DNA from: Cephalopachus bancanus
Lineage: Eukaryota > Chordata > Mammalia > Primates > Tarsiidae
Length of the DNA: 64,000 bases
NCBI GenBank assembly: GCA_027257055.1
Contig: JAPVLO010000074.1
Location: 5,099,001-5,163,000, forward strand
Direction of reading: 5' to 3'
Shown here piece after piece: positions 48,381 through 60,392 of the stretch; the first letter of the stretch is position 1, and the number at the start of each line of letters is the position of its first letter. A model generated the notes under the pieces. It did not search any database. It was not told the origin of the DNA and was given only the letters and a program-made list of their open reading frames with translations. The translations under genes and the position numbers were made by a program.

Positions 48381-48481
48381 CTCTCTCTCTCTTTGTCTCT
48401 CTCTCTCTCTCCCTTTCTCTCTCCCTCTCTCCCTCTCCTTCTCTCTCTCTGTCTATAAAATATATATAATATGTATATGTG

Positions 48482-48531
<50 letters not shown>
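48380..48531. repeat. (CT)n then (TA)n microsatellites
   Basis: TC-rich run to about 48452, then TATATG and a pure TA run; it probably grew from the Alu fragment's tail. Confidence 0.95.
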
Positions 48532-49176
48532 CACACAAACCAGGGGTGCCAAAAATTTATATGCATGCATTTGAAATGATATTATCTATGTATTACTTTT
48601 TGAAGTTGAATTGAACTGTGGTAATAAGTGCAGTATGATGTTCACTCAAAAGATGACATTAATCAAATGAATGCTAGCATCACCATGCAACAGACAGGAC
48701 AGCCAAATAAAATGGCAGAAGCATAGTTGTCATTCAAGGAGTGCAAGACTATTTTGAAGTGGTATTTGAAATTTGAGAACATTTTGGAAGTACGACAATA
48801 GAGACATGAGTATGCAACAAAACCTCCAACACTCCTAACAATTGCATGTATTTGTGATAAGTTTAAGAGGCATGTCACTGTGTATGAGGTGCACAAGAGA
48901 AGATCCAGGAGGATTTGCACAAATATTGCGGTACAAGTCCTGCAATAGTTTGCTGTAATCACATTTTGAGCAAAGAAAAAACTGTATTAAAATTGTGATT
49001 CTCAGTATATACCAACAACAAAAGATGAGTACAAGTCAAATTTGACTTCTGAAATTTCAAGAGGTTCTCCAAGTAGTTACTGTCAGCATCCAGACACTCC
49101 AATTATGGCAAACTAAAAGCAATATATACATAATATCTCTTAAAATATGTATAATTTTTTTCACTTCAATAAATAT

Positions 49177-49177
<1 letters not shown>

Positions 49178-49236
<59 letters not shown>
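49178..49236. repeat. (GT)n microsatellite
   Basis: Uninterrupted GT run. Confidence 0.97.
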
Positions 49237-49239
<3 letters not shown>

Positions 49240-50012
49240 CACTGAAAACATTAAATACTGGAGAGAATATGCAACAACAGGAACTCTTATCCATTGCTGG
49301 TGGGAATGCAATATTGTACAGTCATTTTGGGAGATAGTTTCTTACAAAATTAAAAATGCATTAATCTTCCTTGGCATTTATCCTAAGGAACTGATAAAAT
49401 CTGCACACAAATGCTCTTAGCAGCTTTGATCATTATTGCCCAAACTAGATATAACTAAGTTGTCCTTCAGTAAGTAATTAGATAAACTGTGGTATATCCA
49501 TACAATGAAATATTATTCAACACCAACAAGAAATGAGCTATCAAGCCATGAAAAGATACTGAGGAAACTTAAGTGCATATTACTAAGTGAAAGAAATCAA
49601 TCTGAAAAGGCTACATACTATATTATTCCAAATACTTGTAAAATGGCATTCTGGAAAAGTAAACAAATCTATAAATATGGTAAAAAAGATCAGTGATTCT
49701 CAGGGTTTGGGAAAAGAAAGAAATGAACAGGTAGAACATGGAGGATTTTTAAAGCCTGAAACTATTCTGTTTGATACCATATTGCTAGGTACATATCACT
49801 AGACATTTCTCTAAAGCTAGAGAATACAACACCAAGACTGAACTCCAATGTAAACTATGGACTCTGGATGCTAAGGACATGTTAATGAAGGTTCATAAAT
49901 TGTAACAGATATACCACTATGTGGGGATCTTAATAATGGTGAAGGCTACGCATGTACCTTCTGTTCAATTTTTCTGTGCTTAAAAAATAAAGTCTATTAA
50001 AAAAAAAGGCTT
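49240..50012 (+). mobile_element. Old L1 3' end
   Basis: GGAACTCTTATCCATTGCTGG (ORF2 C-terminal) through to AATAAAGTCTATT and an A-run at 50012. Confidence 0.8.
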
Positions 50013-50159
50013 TGAGGTGCTGTAACTACAGAATCTGTTATTCTTACAAACCATTACATTTTCTGAGTGAGGACTACACTGCAAGTACAATGGCTGCCTC
50101 TACATTTTAGAACAACAGACAATAAACTAGGGGCTGCTGTTTCATAAATTATATGGGAC

Positions 50160-50715
50160 AATGTATAATTCTAGACCAGCACTCTCCATCAGAAATTTCT
50201 GTGATGATAGGAGTGTTGTTACTTTGCAATGTCTAAAGCAGTACCACATAGGACTATTGAACACTTGAAACGTGGCTAATGGAACTGAAAGGCTCATCAT
50301 TGAATTTTATTTACGTTTAATTAATTACATTGAAATTTTATTTTTATTTTATTTTATTTTATTTTTTTGAGTGGGAGTCTCACTCTGTCGCCCAGACTGG
50401 AGTGCAGTGGCCGCTCCCGGCCACCGCAGCCTCGACCTGCTGGGCTCCGGCGATCCTTCCGCCTCAGCCTTCCAAGTAGCCAGAATCATAGGCATGCGCT
50501 ACCACGCCCGGCTGATTTTTTTATTTACTGTAGAGATGAGGTCTCGCCTGCCCAGGCGGGTCTCGAACCCGCGGGCTCAGGCAATCCACTCACCTCAGCC
50601 TCCCAAAGGCGCGGGATTACAGGCTGAGCCACCGAGCCCGGCTACATTGAAATTTTGATAACCACATATGGCTCTAGCAGCTACCATTCTGGACGTTTTA
50701 GACTATGAGCAACTC
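50160..50715. repeat. hAT-type DNA transposon fossil (copy 2), split by an Alu
   Basis: Same family as 42450-42660: CACTCTCCATCAGAAATTTC, CACTTGAAACGTGGCTA, then beyond the Alu ATATGGCTCTAGCAGCTACC. Confidence 0.5.
50341..50642 (-). mobile_element. Young lineage-specific Alu
   Basis: Reverse full-length CpG-rich copy; GCGGGTCTCGAACCCGC and GTGGCCGCTCCCGGCCAC are perfect. Flanked by TACATTGAAATTTT on both sides. Confidence 0.95.
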
Positions 50716-51829
50716 TCCAAAGAAGTTCAAACTATATGTAGCTAATGTAGTCTATGACATCATAACAATATTAATGAGCACCTATTATGCCATATAAAAG
50801 CAAAAAATTTGGTGGACATTTAATGGAATGAAATAATTAATGTGTAGAGCATACGCTATGAAATTGTTTCCAAATTTCTCTCAAACTGCTTACAACTGAA
50901 TATTTAAATATTCTTTTTTCAGAATTTCTTATTACATGATTTTATACTTCTACTTCAGTATAGAATTAAAGAGGAAATGTGACACAGTAATTATGAGCAC
51001 AAGTTTAGTGACTTTCAAGCTGGGACCTTCAAAAAATTGCTTAATTTCTTTATGCCTCCATTTTCTGTCCTGTAGAACATAAGGTGACTGTGAATACTTG
51101 ATGGAATATTATCACAATTATTGTCTCATGTATTATTATTGAATTCTCAGTATGTTTCAGACACTGTATAAATGATCTATGCATGCCATTTTATTTAATC
51201 CTCCCACAGCTTAAGTTTTGCCAATTGCTGGCTCTGCTTGTTTGGAAATTTTTAAAATCTCTCAGTCTAAGAAAACAATCTGAAAGCAAATTGATCAATC
51301 ATATAATGGTGATGTTTTGCATTCCTAGGTGATATTTTCAATATTTTAACATATTTTAAAATAACCGCCTGCTACTTTAAGTTACTATTTTTCAAGCCAT
51401 GACAAGTCAAACTAAAGAAACATCTAGTTACATATTACTACTGGTATTGGATTCTTGGAACACAAGATCAATGAGAAATAGTTGACAAATATATATTATC
51501 TATTTTAAATAATATATTAAATAGCAATGCTTTTCTTAAAATAGTCACCAACATTGGATATTTATTTGTTGAAGTTTGTTTTTTCTTTATAGAGAATACT
51601 AACTAAAAGGTGATAATACACCAAAAAGTAACTAAGACTGAAAAATATGTGAAATAAATTGTAAAATCACACTACCATGTACAAATATTATAAATATTTG
51701 ACTTTATGCTTAATAATCTTCACTTTATATTAAAACAGAGTCTGAAAAAAGTTTGAAAAATAATTTAAAAAGTCATATAACACAATAAGCATGGTATTCC
51801 AAAGATACAAATAATTCTTATAAATCAGT

Positions 51830-52480
51830 AAGAAAAAGACTTACAACCCATGGAAAAATCTGCAAAAAATATATGGACAATTCATAGAAAATATATAAAA
51901 GTTCAACAAACATAAGAAAAGTTGTTTAATTCCATTAATATTCAAAATTTTAAAGGTTAACAATATACAGTGTTGATGATGGTTAAGTGGAAATGCACAC
52001 TCTACAGATATCCATGGGAGAATATAAATTACAGCATTGTGGAGAGCAATTTGACAATATTTATTAAAACTTAAGCTTCGCTCTCTTCCTCCCTTCTGAA
52101 AATCCATCTTGGACAGTAAAGCACACACATATACACATAACTATGTGCAAGAATACTACTGTCTGTAATATCCCAGATTGGATACAACCTAAATGCCCAT
52201 CAAGTGGGGAATGGTACTACATTATGGTACAGCCATACTTAGGCATACCAGACTATGGTTAAAGAGAGTACTATACATTCACATATATTCAGATGAAAGC
52301 AATTAATATATATTGTTAAGTAAAAAGAAACAAATTGCCAAACAATATGCATGGCATAATAACATTGTATACCTAAAAGCCCACGAAGCAAAATGTCTAT
52401 CTATATGTGAAGGAAAATACACCTAAAATCTATGAAAGCTCTTACATTGAAAAGAGGAGTAATGTGATTTAAAGAAGCTG
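51830..52480 (+). mobile_element. Old L1 3' fragment
   Basis: AACCTAAATGCCCATCAAGTGG and ATTATGGTACAGCCATAC landmarks, with no open frame. Confidence 0.7.
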
Positions 52481-52636
52481 ATGATGACTCTTATTTTATC
52501 TCCTTAATTTGTGTTTTCTTATGATTTTTTAAGAAGTTACTTGAATAGTGTTGTTTTTAAAAATAAAAAATCATAAAAGCATTGTCAGTGACAATGTAAT
52601 TAGCCGAAAATAAGCTTAGAATTCTTTTCAATTTAT

Positions 52637-52745
52637 TGTCGCACCAGGTTGTCCGGGTTGTTCTCCAACTCGTGGGAGCAGGCAATCCACTTGCCTCGGC
52701 CTCCCAAAGTGCTGGGATTACAGGCTGAGCCACTGTGCCCGGCCT
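52637..52745 (-). mobile_element. Alu left-monomer fragment
   Basis: GGTTGTTCTCCAACTCGTGGG to ATTACAGGCTGAGCCACTGTG; lineage A-box form, right arm absent. Confidence 0.85.
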
Positions 52746-53142
52746 AAATTCACTCTCTTATAATCCAGATACTGCCGTGTAAGGAAGTCCAAGTTGTCCT
52801 GAAGAAAGGCCAGGTGGAAGGCCCTAGGGGAAGGGAAATACTTGCTAGTGTAGAACTGAGGCCTCAGTCACCAACCAGCATCAAGATCCGGACATATGAG
52901 CAAGATCTTCCTGAACCTTCTAGCCCATTTGCCTGCTGAAGTGCCCACATGGGTGAACCCATGTCACCAAGGATGGTCATGCAATGGTAAGTAACTCCAT
53001 CTTCCCAACTATTCAGTCACATCCTTGTGATGCTAGCAGAGTTTTCGGTTAAGAGGTATTTCTATGGGATTTGAAATGTAGAAGACCAGCTCAACTGATA
53101 AATTAATAGTACTTATTGTTGTCTTGAAATGGCTTTAGGAAC

Positions 53143-53306
53143 CTGAGACAATTGGGCAGTAGTGTTTCTCTTTTCCCTCATGGAAACCATGGCCAAGGCA
53201 GATGTGATGCTCATGGGTGTTAAAAATATGTTTTTCAAGTTGTTTTCACCCAGTTTTTTCAAAAGGTCAGTGCAAAGGTGCCGTTTGTTTCTGATAGAGT
53301 ATCCAT
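53143..53306 (-). pseudogene. HMSD: Serpin pseudogene exon 2 remnant (start codon retained)
   Basis: ATG at 53306-53304 begins MDTLSETNGTFALT, then a one-base deletion puts TGA in frame. In the shifted frame the homology continues as LLKKLGENNLKNIFLTPMS and ALAMVSM up to the QLSQ|GTTCCT donor. It is 164 bases against 168 in the intact paralogue. Confidence 0.85.
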
Positions 53307-53449
53307 GACAGTGAACCTAAAACAATGGATTTAAAACCATATTACAAAAATGTAAGTTTATATGTCTTATTACATTTTTATTCTACCTATTAATAATTGT
53401 TGTTATTTTTGTTCAATGAGCAAATAGGCTCACACACAAAAACTATACT

Positions 53450-53610
53450 GAGGTTTCCTTTCCAAGAATTCATTTCATCCATACAACTCTATGAGGTAAC
53501 TGCTGTGAATATCTGCATTATACAAGCAAAGAAATGGAGTCTTAGCTGTGTAAGTATCCTGCCCTTGAGGTCACCCAGCTACAAGTTGCAGAGCAAGGAT
53601 TAGAAACTAG
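53450..53610 (+). repeat. MIR fragment
   Basis: ATACAACTCTATGAGGTAACTGC and GAGGTCACCCAGCTACAAG match the MIR core. Confidence 0.75.
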
Positions 53611-53619
53611 GTTTGTGTG

Positions 53620-55260
53620 ACTCTGGGGTTCTCCTTAATCACGATGGTACACAGTCTTCCAAAAAAGAGCAGCAGAGAGCAAATTAAAGATATCTTTTTA
53701 AAACATGAAATTTGTAGTACAAAAACTATTAATTCCCAATACTGGCAAAATAAACATTCCTTTCTATACTCTATTATGGAAACTAACAATATTAAGTGTA
53801 AATTAACAATAAAGTTACATATAAGCATAATTAGTAGATAAATAGATTAGAAGGAAATGTCAACATCAAATGTTTCTCTTTCATATGTAATTTTTATGTT
53901 ATTTATATTTTTCTATATTTTCACATTTTCTAAAATATGCCTATATTATTTTTAGTGTATTTTGGTCAATTTTTCTTTTTATGAAATTAATGTTCATGCT
54001 CTTGGTTGAGAAGTCAGATAATACTAGGAGAGACTTTACAAAAAGCAACAGGCTTCTTCCTACTCCTATCAACTTCCCAGAAGCAGTCAATCACAAGTCA
54101 TCTTGTTTTTTCTCCTGGTATTTACCTTCTAAATAATATGCGTATTCTATTATTTTTGACATGACAATTTTAGACATCATCTATTGCCTTCCTAATTTAG
54201 GGGCTGAGGACTTCCCTTTCATCACTCATCACACTTTGCTTTCTCTATCCAAGTGTTTGCTTTATAGCAACTAAATAGTATGCATTGCTAAGCCAGGTAG
54301 TGAACAATGATAGCATTCTTTTTATTAATATTAATAATATAATAATATTAATAATAAACCCTGTTAATATTGCTGTTTTCCTCAATTCTGTAGTTGTAGT
54401 CTTCTATGTATCTATTGGAAATTTCCCCCCAAATGTTCTGCAGGTAGTCAAACTCTTTCAGTAATTTCTTAATATGCTCAACTTCATAAAAATAATCTCT
54501 CAGTGCCCTTATTCCTCTCCCATGGTCCCTTGCCCTGCTGATAAGTGTAGGATTCTTTAAAGTATCTAATATTTTCATTCCCAAAGCAAAAATTTCATAA
54601 GCAGGTAGTAGTCTTCCTACTATTATTATACTTCAGTTAATGGTTAGTTTATTGTCTCTCAATTTGGTAAAAATAAAATTTTTACCTTAAACTTTAAAGT
54701 ACACTGCCTACATAGCAAATAAATCATGCTTAAGCATTGATGATAAAGTCCAATACATCAGATGTTTAAAATGTTTAAACACCTTTAAGAACAGACTTGC
54801 AAAGTTAACAAGCACACTATTGTAAACATTTGAACTTCCATACATCTAATAAATTAACACATAAACCTAGTACACTAGATTCTCTAAAGACTTTCAAGCA
54901 TGTTTTAAAGTACACAAGACAGAACAGTGATTATAGAATGTATTTCCAGCACATTATTATTACTATCTTTGCTGAATGTTTTTATACCTTTATGAGGTGA
55001 TGGTGAAATAGGAATAGTGTTGGGTGGAGTATGGAAAAATACTAAACAGCAGTTGAGACATCACTTGACTAGCAAGGAAAGAACTGTTTAAACAAGCTAC
55101 AAGAATGAAGTAAACCACACTTAAGTTTCTACTTCAGGAACAGATAAGGACCAGACATGCGTACTATAATCCAAATTAATAAAAATGACCTAATATAACT
55201 CCTGGAGACGCTAGAGAATGCTATCCTGCTATTTCAAGCAGAAAGAGGCCATCTTAAAGG
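53620..55260. other. AT-rich upstream region, one unexplained minus frame
   Basis: No serpin exon found. A 78-codon minus frame at 54584-54348, which can be extended upstream without ATG to about 54624, has protein-like composition but I do not recognise it. Confidence 0.4.
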
Positions 55261-55261
55261 A

Positions 55262-55370
55262 ATTGGCAGTTGAGGGTAACTGCTAGGGGAGGGGAGGCGC
55301 ACCTCATCAACAAGGGTACCTGCATAGTGAACAGTTGTATACCTAACCCTGAATTGTACCCCGCATCTTT
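55262..55370 (+). mobile_element. Short L1 3' tail (plus)
   Basis: TAGGGGAGGGGAGGCGCACC then GTTGTATACCTAACCCTGAA and TTGTACCCC, the same L1 3' end as at 60320-60355. Confidence 0.7.
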
Positions 55371-56155
55371 ATTTATTTATTTATTATTATTTTTTAATTA
55401 TTTAATATTTTTTATTTTGATATTGGGGGTACAGTTTAGGGTTAGGTATACAAATATGCTTCGGTCAGGTACCCTTGTTGATAAGGGGTGTCTCCCTGTT
55501 CCCAGACAGATATTGACTACCGTTAATCCCACCTCCCTCCCTTCCTCTCCCCCCCATAGTTTCCCACCACTGTCAGTCTTTTTTTTTAAAATAATATTAC
55601 GGTGGATGTTCAAGGTCCACTATATGAGAACATGTGATACTCAGATCTTTGTTTCTGTGAGAGATCACTCAGTATTATCAACTCTAGTTCCATCCAGGTT
55701 GCTGCGAAATTCATGATTTTGTTCTTTTTTATGGTTGCGTAGTATTCCATCATGTATATGTACCACATTTTTTTTTAATCCAGTCCTTTTTTGATGGACA
55801 GTATGGTTGGTTCCAGGTTCTTGCTATTGTGAACAATGCTGTGATAAACATTCGTGTGCAGGTATCTGTTTGATAGAGTGATTTGAGTTCTTCAGGGTAT
55901 ATTCCCAGTAGGGGGACTGCGGGGTCATACGGGAGGTTGATATTTAGAGATTTTAGGAATCGCCACACTGCTTTCCACAGAGGTTGCACTAGCTTACACT
56001 CCCACCAACAGTGTAGAAGTGTTCCCTTTTTGCCACACTCTCTCCAGCAACTGTTATTTTTTGAGTTATTGATAATTGCCATTCTGACTGGTGTTAGGCG
56101 GTCATCAGGGAGATGCAAATCAAAACCCCAAATCTTTAAAATGAAGAGAAAAAAA
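55371..56155 (-). mobile_element. L1 3' end (minus), tail-to-tail with the preceding tail
   Basis: The ORF2 C-terminus reads on minus strand ([39 protein letters not shown]). The 3' UTR ends in a T-rich tract at 55371-55420. Confidence 0.9.
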
Positions 56156-56749
56156 TAATAAAGGTGGGCCCTCCACAAACGAAGAGGCAACTCAGGACTT
56201 TTCTGGGTGTGGCAGAATTTGAATTTCAGGATTCAGGTTCATTGCTAAACCATTGCATGAGTCCCTAAAAGGATCAGAGAATGAACCACTTGAATTGTTG
56301 GGAAAACGAGGCATTTCAGAATATCCCACGCTGGACTCCGTGGAAGCTTATGAAATCTTATTCTTATCATGAATATTCTGAAATGTTACAATTCTGTGTC
56401 CTGTGAGCCCAGTTCATTTTCGGAGAACACTTGGTGGGCCCTTTAGTTCTTGCAAATCAAGATTTTTTTTAAAATGACACTTTGCTTATTTCCTCCAGAC
56501 TGATTGTCTGTTCTCTTTTTAAGAGGGAAGAGGGATGAGGGGAGAGAATAAGCTAACTTAAGTGCCCATTTTATCTAACACAGCAAAATCCAAATATAAT
56601 TAAAACAGCCCCCTCCACCCCATCTTCTCATAGCTTAAGAAAGCCCACTCTTGAAATACTTTATTACGCAATGCGTTGAATAAAAACCAGAGTCGCAAGA
56701 CCTGGAATGTCCCTCACGATTCTCTTTGCAGGCCTAAATGACCTCAAAA

Positions 56750-57700
56750 GTGCGGGGTGTTGGCCAAACTCAGGAGGCCGGAGCGGGCTGTGAAATCCAC
56801 GCGTTCATTTTTTTTTTTTTTAAAGGCGCTGAGGAAGCCAGGGTGCAGCCGCCTTTGGGACCCTCTCCTCGGTCTCTCACAGGCCTCCGCCCCTTCAGGA
56901 ATTCCCAAAGGCACTGATCCCCACGAGGCACAGTAAGCTCTGCGACGCCCCCTTCCCGGGAGGTGTCATCGCCGGAGGTGAGCGATCCGGATCCTGGTGG
57001 TCCCAGACATCACACGCCGGCCCCTGCCACGCGTGCTCCACCAGGGTGGGTTTGGAGAGCATCATCCGCTTCCCGACTCCTGCAGGGGGAGCCCAGCCAA
57101 GTCTGATGCTTATCCCCAAGCTCCGTGCCGGCTTTCACCCCTGCGCAGCCAGGACCCCTAGGGGTAGCATCCGGGCGCGGCCAGGCCCCACCTCCTGGGT
57201 CCTGAACCCCGAGGCAGCGACAGCGTGAAGAAAGGAAGCCCCGGAAAAACGTGGGGAGACCAGGAAGGCGCTTGCGCGCTTCTCCCGGTTTTATTTTCGT
57301 AGGTTTCCACTCTTTTCGTAGGCGCTGGAGCAGATGACCCGATGCCCGTGTGTGGGAGCAGCTCTCGAAGCCAGACACGTACCCCCAATCATGGGCGCCG
57401 CCGCCAAGGAGAGAGATGAGCCCGGGTGCGAGGGGCAGGGATAGGGACGTCGGAGCTGCGCTGCGTTTTAGAGGCTGGCTGGCGGGGGAGGGGGGACGGG
57501 GGAGGGGGCGGATTCCCGCACCAAGCCTGGGTACCACCCTGAACCCGCGCGCGCGTCTGGGCAGAGGGCGGGGACGAGTCCTGCAGGCAGCGGGGGTTTC
57601 TTGGTGTGCAGTCCTGTCTGTACTTGCGGGGCCGAGCACTGCCCATGCTCAGGAGGGTAAACAGACCCTGTTCTCTGGAAGTTTTCAGCCTGGAAGCCAT
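56750..57700 (-). promoter_or_regulatory. CpG island, probable 5' end of the serpin pseudogene unit
   Basis: GC-rich, CpG-dense block 3.5-4.4 kb upstream of the pseudogene ATG. Long frames on both strands (for example 57350-57895 and 57639-57010) look like GC-driven noise: no domain, and Pro/Arg/Gly composition. Promoter direction is inferred from the downstream serpin exons. Confidence 0.55.
57481..57511 (+). other. G-quadruplex-prone tract in CpG island
   Basis: Four G runs of five or six bases separated by one or two bases. This meets the usual G-quadruplex pattern on the plus strand. Confidence 0.6.
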
Positions 57701-58726
57701 AGCACGCTCCCCGCCTCCAACCCCGAGTTAGTGTGTCTGTGTAGAGAACCGTGGATGGTCACTTTGGTGACCAGAAAAGTACCCGTTCCTGGTACGTGGA
57801 CGTCAGCTACACATTGCAGAACAGAAATTAAAAACGAACAAGCCTATGTAATGTCTAGTGACAGACTTCAGGACGTTGACAAATTGCACAAATGAGTATG
57901 AAACCCTGTTCACCATTTTGGAGCAGTCATGGAGAACAGAAAGGACTCAGATGACTGGGCGTAGGAGAAATGCTAGTCAGACTTTTACTTTTTATTTGTA
58001 TTTTTTTATTGATAGATAATAGATGTATATAGATTTAAGGTACATGTGATCATTTAATGCATTCATATGATTTGTAAAGATCAAATCGATGTTATTAGGC
58101 TCTCCTCCACCTTAAATATTTGTCTTTTCTTTATGCTATAAATATTGAAATTATTATCATCTAGCTATTTTGAAATGTACATTAGATTATTGTAAACTGT
58201 ATTCACCCAACTGGTCTATCAAACACTAGGTCTTATTTGTTCTATCAAACTGCATATTTGTGCCCATTAATCAACCTCTCCTCAACACCCTCTTCCTCTC
58301 TCCTCTCACCACTCTCTCTCTTCATGAGATCCCTCTCTCTTTTTTTTCCCACCTCTCACATGTTAATGAGAACATAAGATACTTGTCTTTATGTGCTTGG
58401 CTTATTTCACTTAACATATGACCTCCAGTTTCATCCATGTTGCTGCAAATGGCAGGATTTCATTTCATTCTTTTTTTATGGCTGAATAATATTCCATTCA
58501 ATATCTTCAGTACTATATTGAATAAAAGTGGTGAAATAAGGCATTTTAGTCTTGTTGTAGACCTTTTAGGAAACGATTTCTAATTTTCCCTGATCAGTAC
58601 AATATTAATGTGGTTTTGTCATGTATGGCTTTTACTATTGTGAGGTGTATTCCTTCTGGACCTAGTTTGTTGAGATATTTGTCATAAAGGAATGTTGGAT
58701 TTTATCAATTAAAAACCACATGTTTT

Positions 58727-59010
58727 GCCGGGCTGGGTGGCTCAGCCTATAATCCCGTGCTTTGGGAGGCTGAGGTGAGTGGATTGCCTGAGCCCAGGGG
58801 CTCGAGGCCCACCTGGGCAACTTGGCAAGACCTCATCTCTACAATAAATCAAAAATCAGCCAGGCGTGGTAGCGCACACCTGTAGTTCCAGCTACTTGAA
58901 AGGCTGAGGCAGGAGGATCGCCGGAGCCCAGCAGGTCGAGGCTGCGGTGGCCAGGAGCGGCCACTGCACTCCAGTCTGGGCGACAGAGTGAGACTCCAAC
59001 TCAAAAGAAG
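58727..59010 (+). mobile_element. Lineage-specific Alu
   Basis: GGTGGCTCAGCCTATAATCCC, right arm GTGGCCAGGAGCGGCCAC; flanked by AAAAACCACA / AAAAACCCACA-like repeats. Confidence 0.93.
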
Positions 59011-59534
59011 AAAAAAACCCACATTTTCCTTATCCATTCATCCACTGATGGGTACTTAGGTTGGTTCCATGTTTTGGCTATTGTGAACAGTGCTGCAATA
59101 AACATGAGAATTCAGGTATCTTTCAATATCCTGATATTCCTTTCTTTTGAATATTCACCCAGAAATGGAATTGCTGGATCATATGGTAGCTCTGTCTTTA
59201 AAAAATTATTATTTTTGGTTTGTTTTGTTTTTAAAGAGGCCTCCACATAGTTTTCTATAATAGCTGTATTAATTCACATGCCCACCAACAGTTTAAGAGT
59301 GTTCCCATTTTTCCACATTCTCACTAGCATTCCCTCATAAGAGCCATTGAAACTGGCGTGAATTTATATCTCATTGTGGTTTTGATTTGCATTTCTCTGA
59401 TGAATAGTGATGTTGAGCACTTGTTTCTATATCTGTTAGCTACTTGTATGTCTTATTTTGAGAAATTTCTATTTAGATTTTTGCCCATTTTTGAGTTAAT
59501 TTATATATATATATTTGCTATTAAGAGTCTTACA

Positions 59535-60392
59535 GTACTGAAAAGAAACAAACAAGCCCATTATAAAATGGGCAAAAGATATGAACAGACCCTTCACAAA
59601 AGAAGACATTCAAGCAGCCAACAAACACATGAAGAAATGCTCAACCTCACTAATCATCAGGGAGATGCAAATCAAAACCACACTGAGATACCACCTAACT
59701 CCAGTCAGAATGGCAATTATCAACAACTCAAAAAATAACAACTGCTGGAGAGGGTGTGGTGAAAAGGGAACACTTCTACACTATTGCTGGGAGTGTAAAC
59801 TAGTGCAACATCTGTGGAAAGCAGTGTGGCGATTCCTAAAAGCTCTAAAAATTGACCTTCCATATGACCCTGCAATCCCCCTACTGGGAATATACCCTGA
59901 AGAACACAAATCACTCTATAAAAAAGATACCTGCACACGTATGTTTATCGCAGCGTTGTTCACAATAGCAAGAACCTGGAAACAACCATGCTGCCCATCA
60001 AAAGAGGACTGGATTTAAAAAACGTGGTACATATACACGATGGAATACTACGCAGCCATAAAAAAGAACAAAATCATGAATTTCGCTGCAACCTGGATGG
60101 AACTAGAGTCTATAATACTGAGTGACCTCTCACAGAAACAAAGATCCGAATATCACATGTTCTCACTCATATAATGGACCTTGAACATCCAATGCAATAC
60201 TATAAGAAAATGACTGACGGTACTGGGAAACTATGGGGGGGAGGGGGATGGGATTAACAGTAGCAAATATCTGTCGGGGGATGGGAAAACACCTCTTATC
60301 CACAGGGTGCCTGAATGAAACGTAATTGTACACCTAACCCTTAACTGTACCCCACAAAACTATAATAAAAAATACTGATTAATGAAAAAAAA
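59535..60392 (+). mobile_element. Young 5'-truncated L1
   Basis: Target duplication AAGAGTCTTACA at 59523-59534 and 60393-60404. A 145-codon frame (59581-60018) covers the ORF2 C-terminal region ([39 protein letters not shown]), then one stop, more ORF2 sequence, and a 3' UTR ending CCCCACAAAACTATAATAAAA. It is the least-decayed L1 in the window and is not autonomous. Confidence 0.95.

Larger units (their letters stand above)
42017..53306 (-). pseudogene. HMSD: Clade-B serpin pseudogene upstream of SERPINB8, likely HMSD locus
   Basis: Four minus-strand exon remnants in serpin order: 53306-53143, 47469-47362, 43878-43724, 42419-42017. Residues are closest, from memory, to SERPINB6 (for example [20 protein letters not shown] and [18 protein letters not shown]). 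The lesions are: a one-base deletion after FALT in the first coding exon; a third exon shortened at its 5' end; an out-of-phase start of the MMFKKSTF exon; two one-base deletions in the last exon; TAA at 42136-42134 inside the reactive loop; and loss of the normal terminator by a one-base shift (CCAATAAAA). I could not find the 138-base and 143-base exons. In human DNA the serpin-like HMSD lies directly upstream of SERPINB8 on the same strand; I use that synteny for the name. It cannot make an inhibitory serpin. Confidence 0.8.

Noticed and set aside
48308..48570. Arg/Glu- and Tyr/Ile-repeat frames
   Set aside because: Direct translation of CT and TA microsatellites.
57350..57895. 181-codon plus frame and 209-codon minus frame in the second CpG island
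   Set aside because: Same reason: GC-driven openness on both strands and no recognisable domain.
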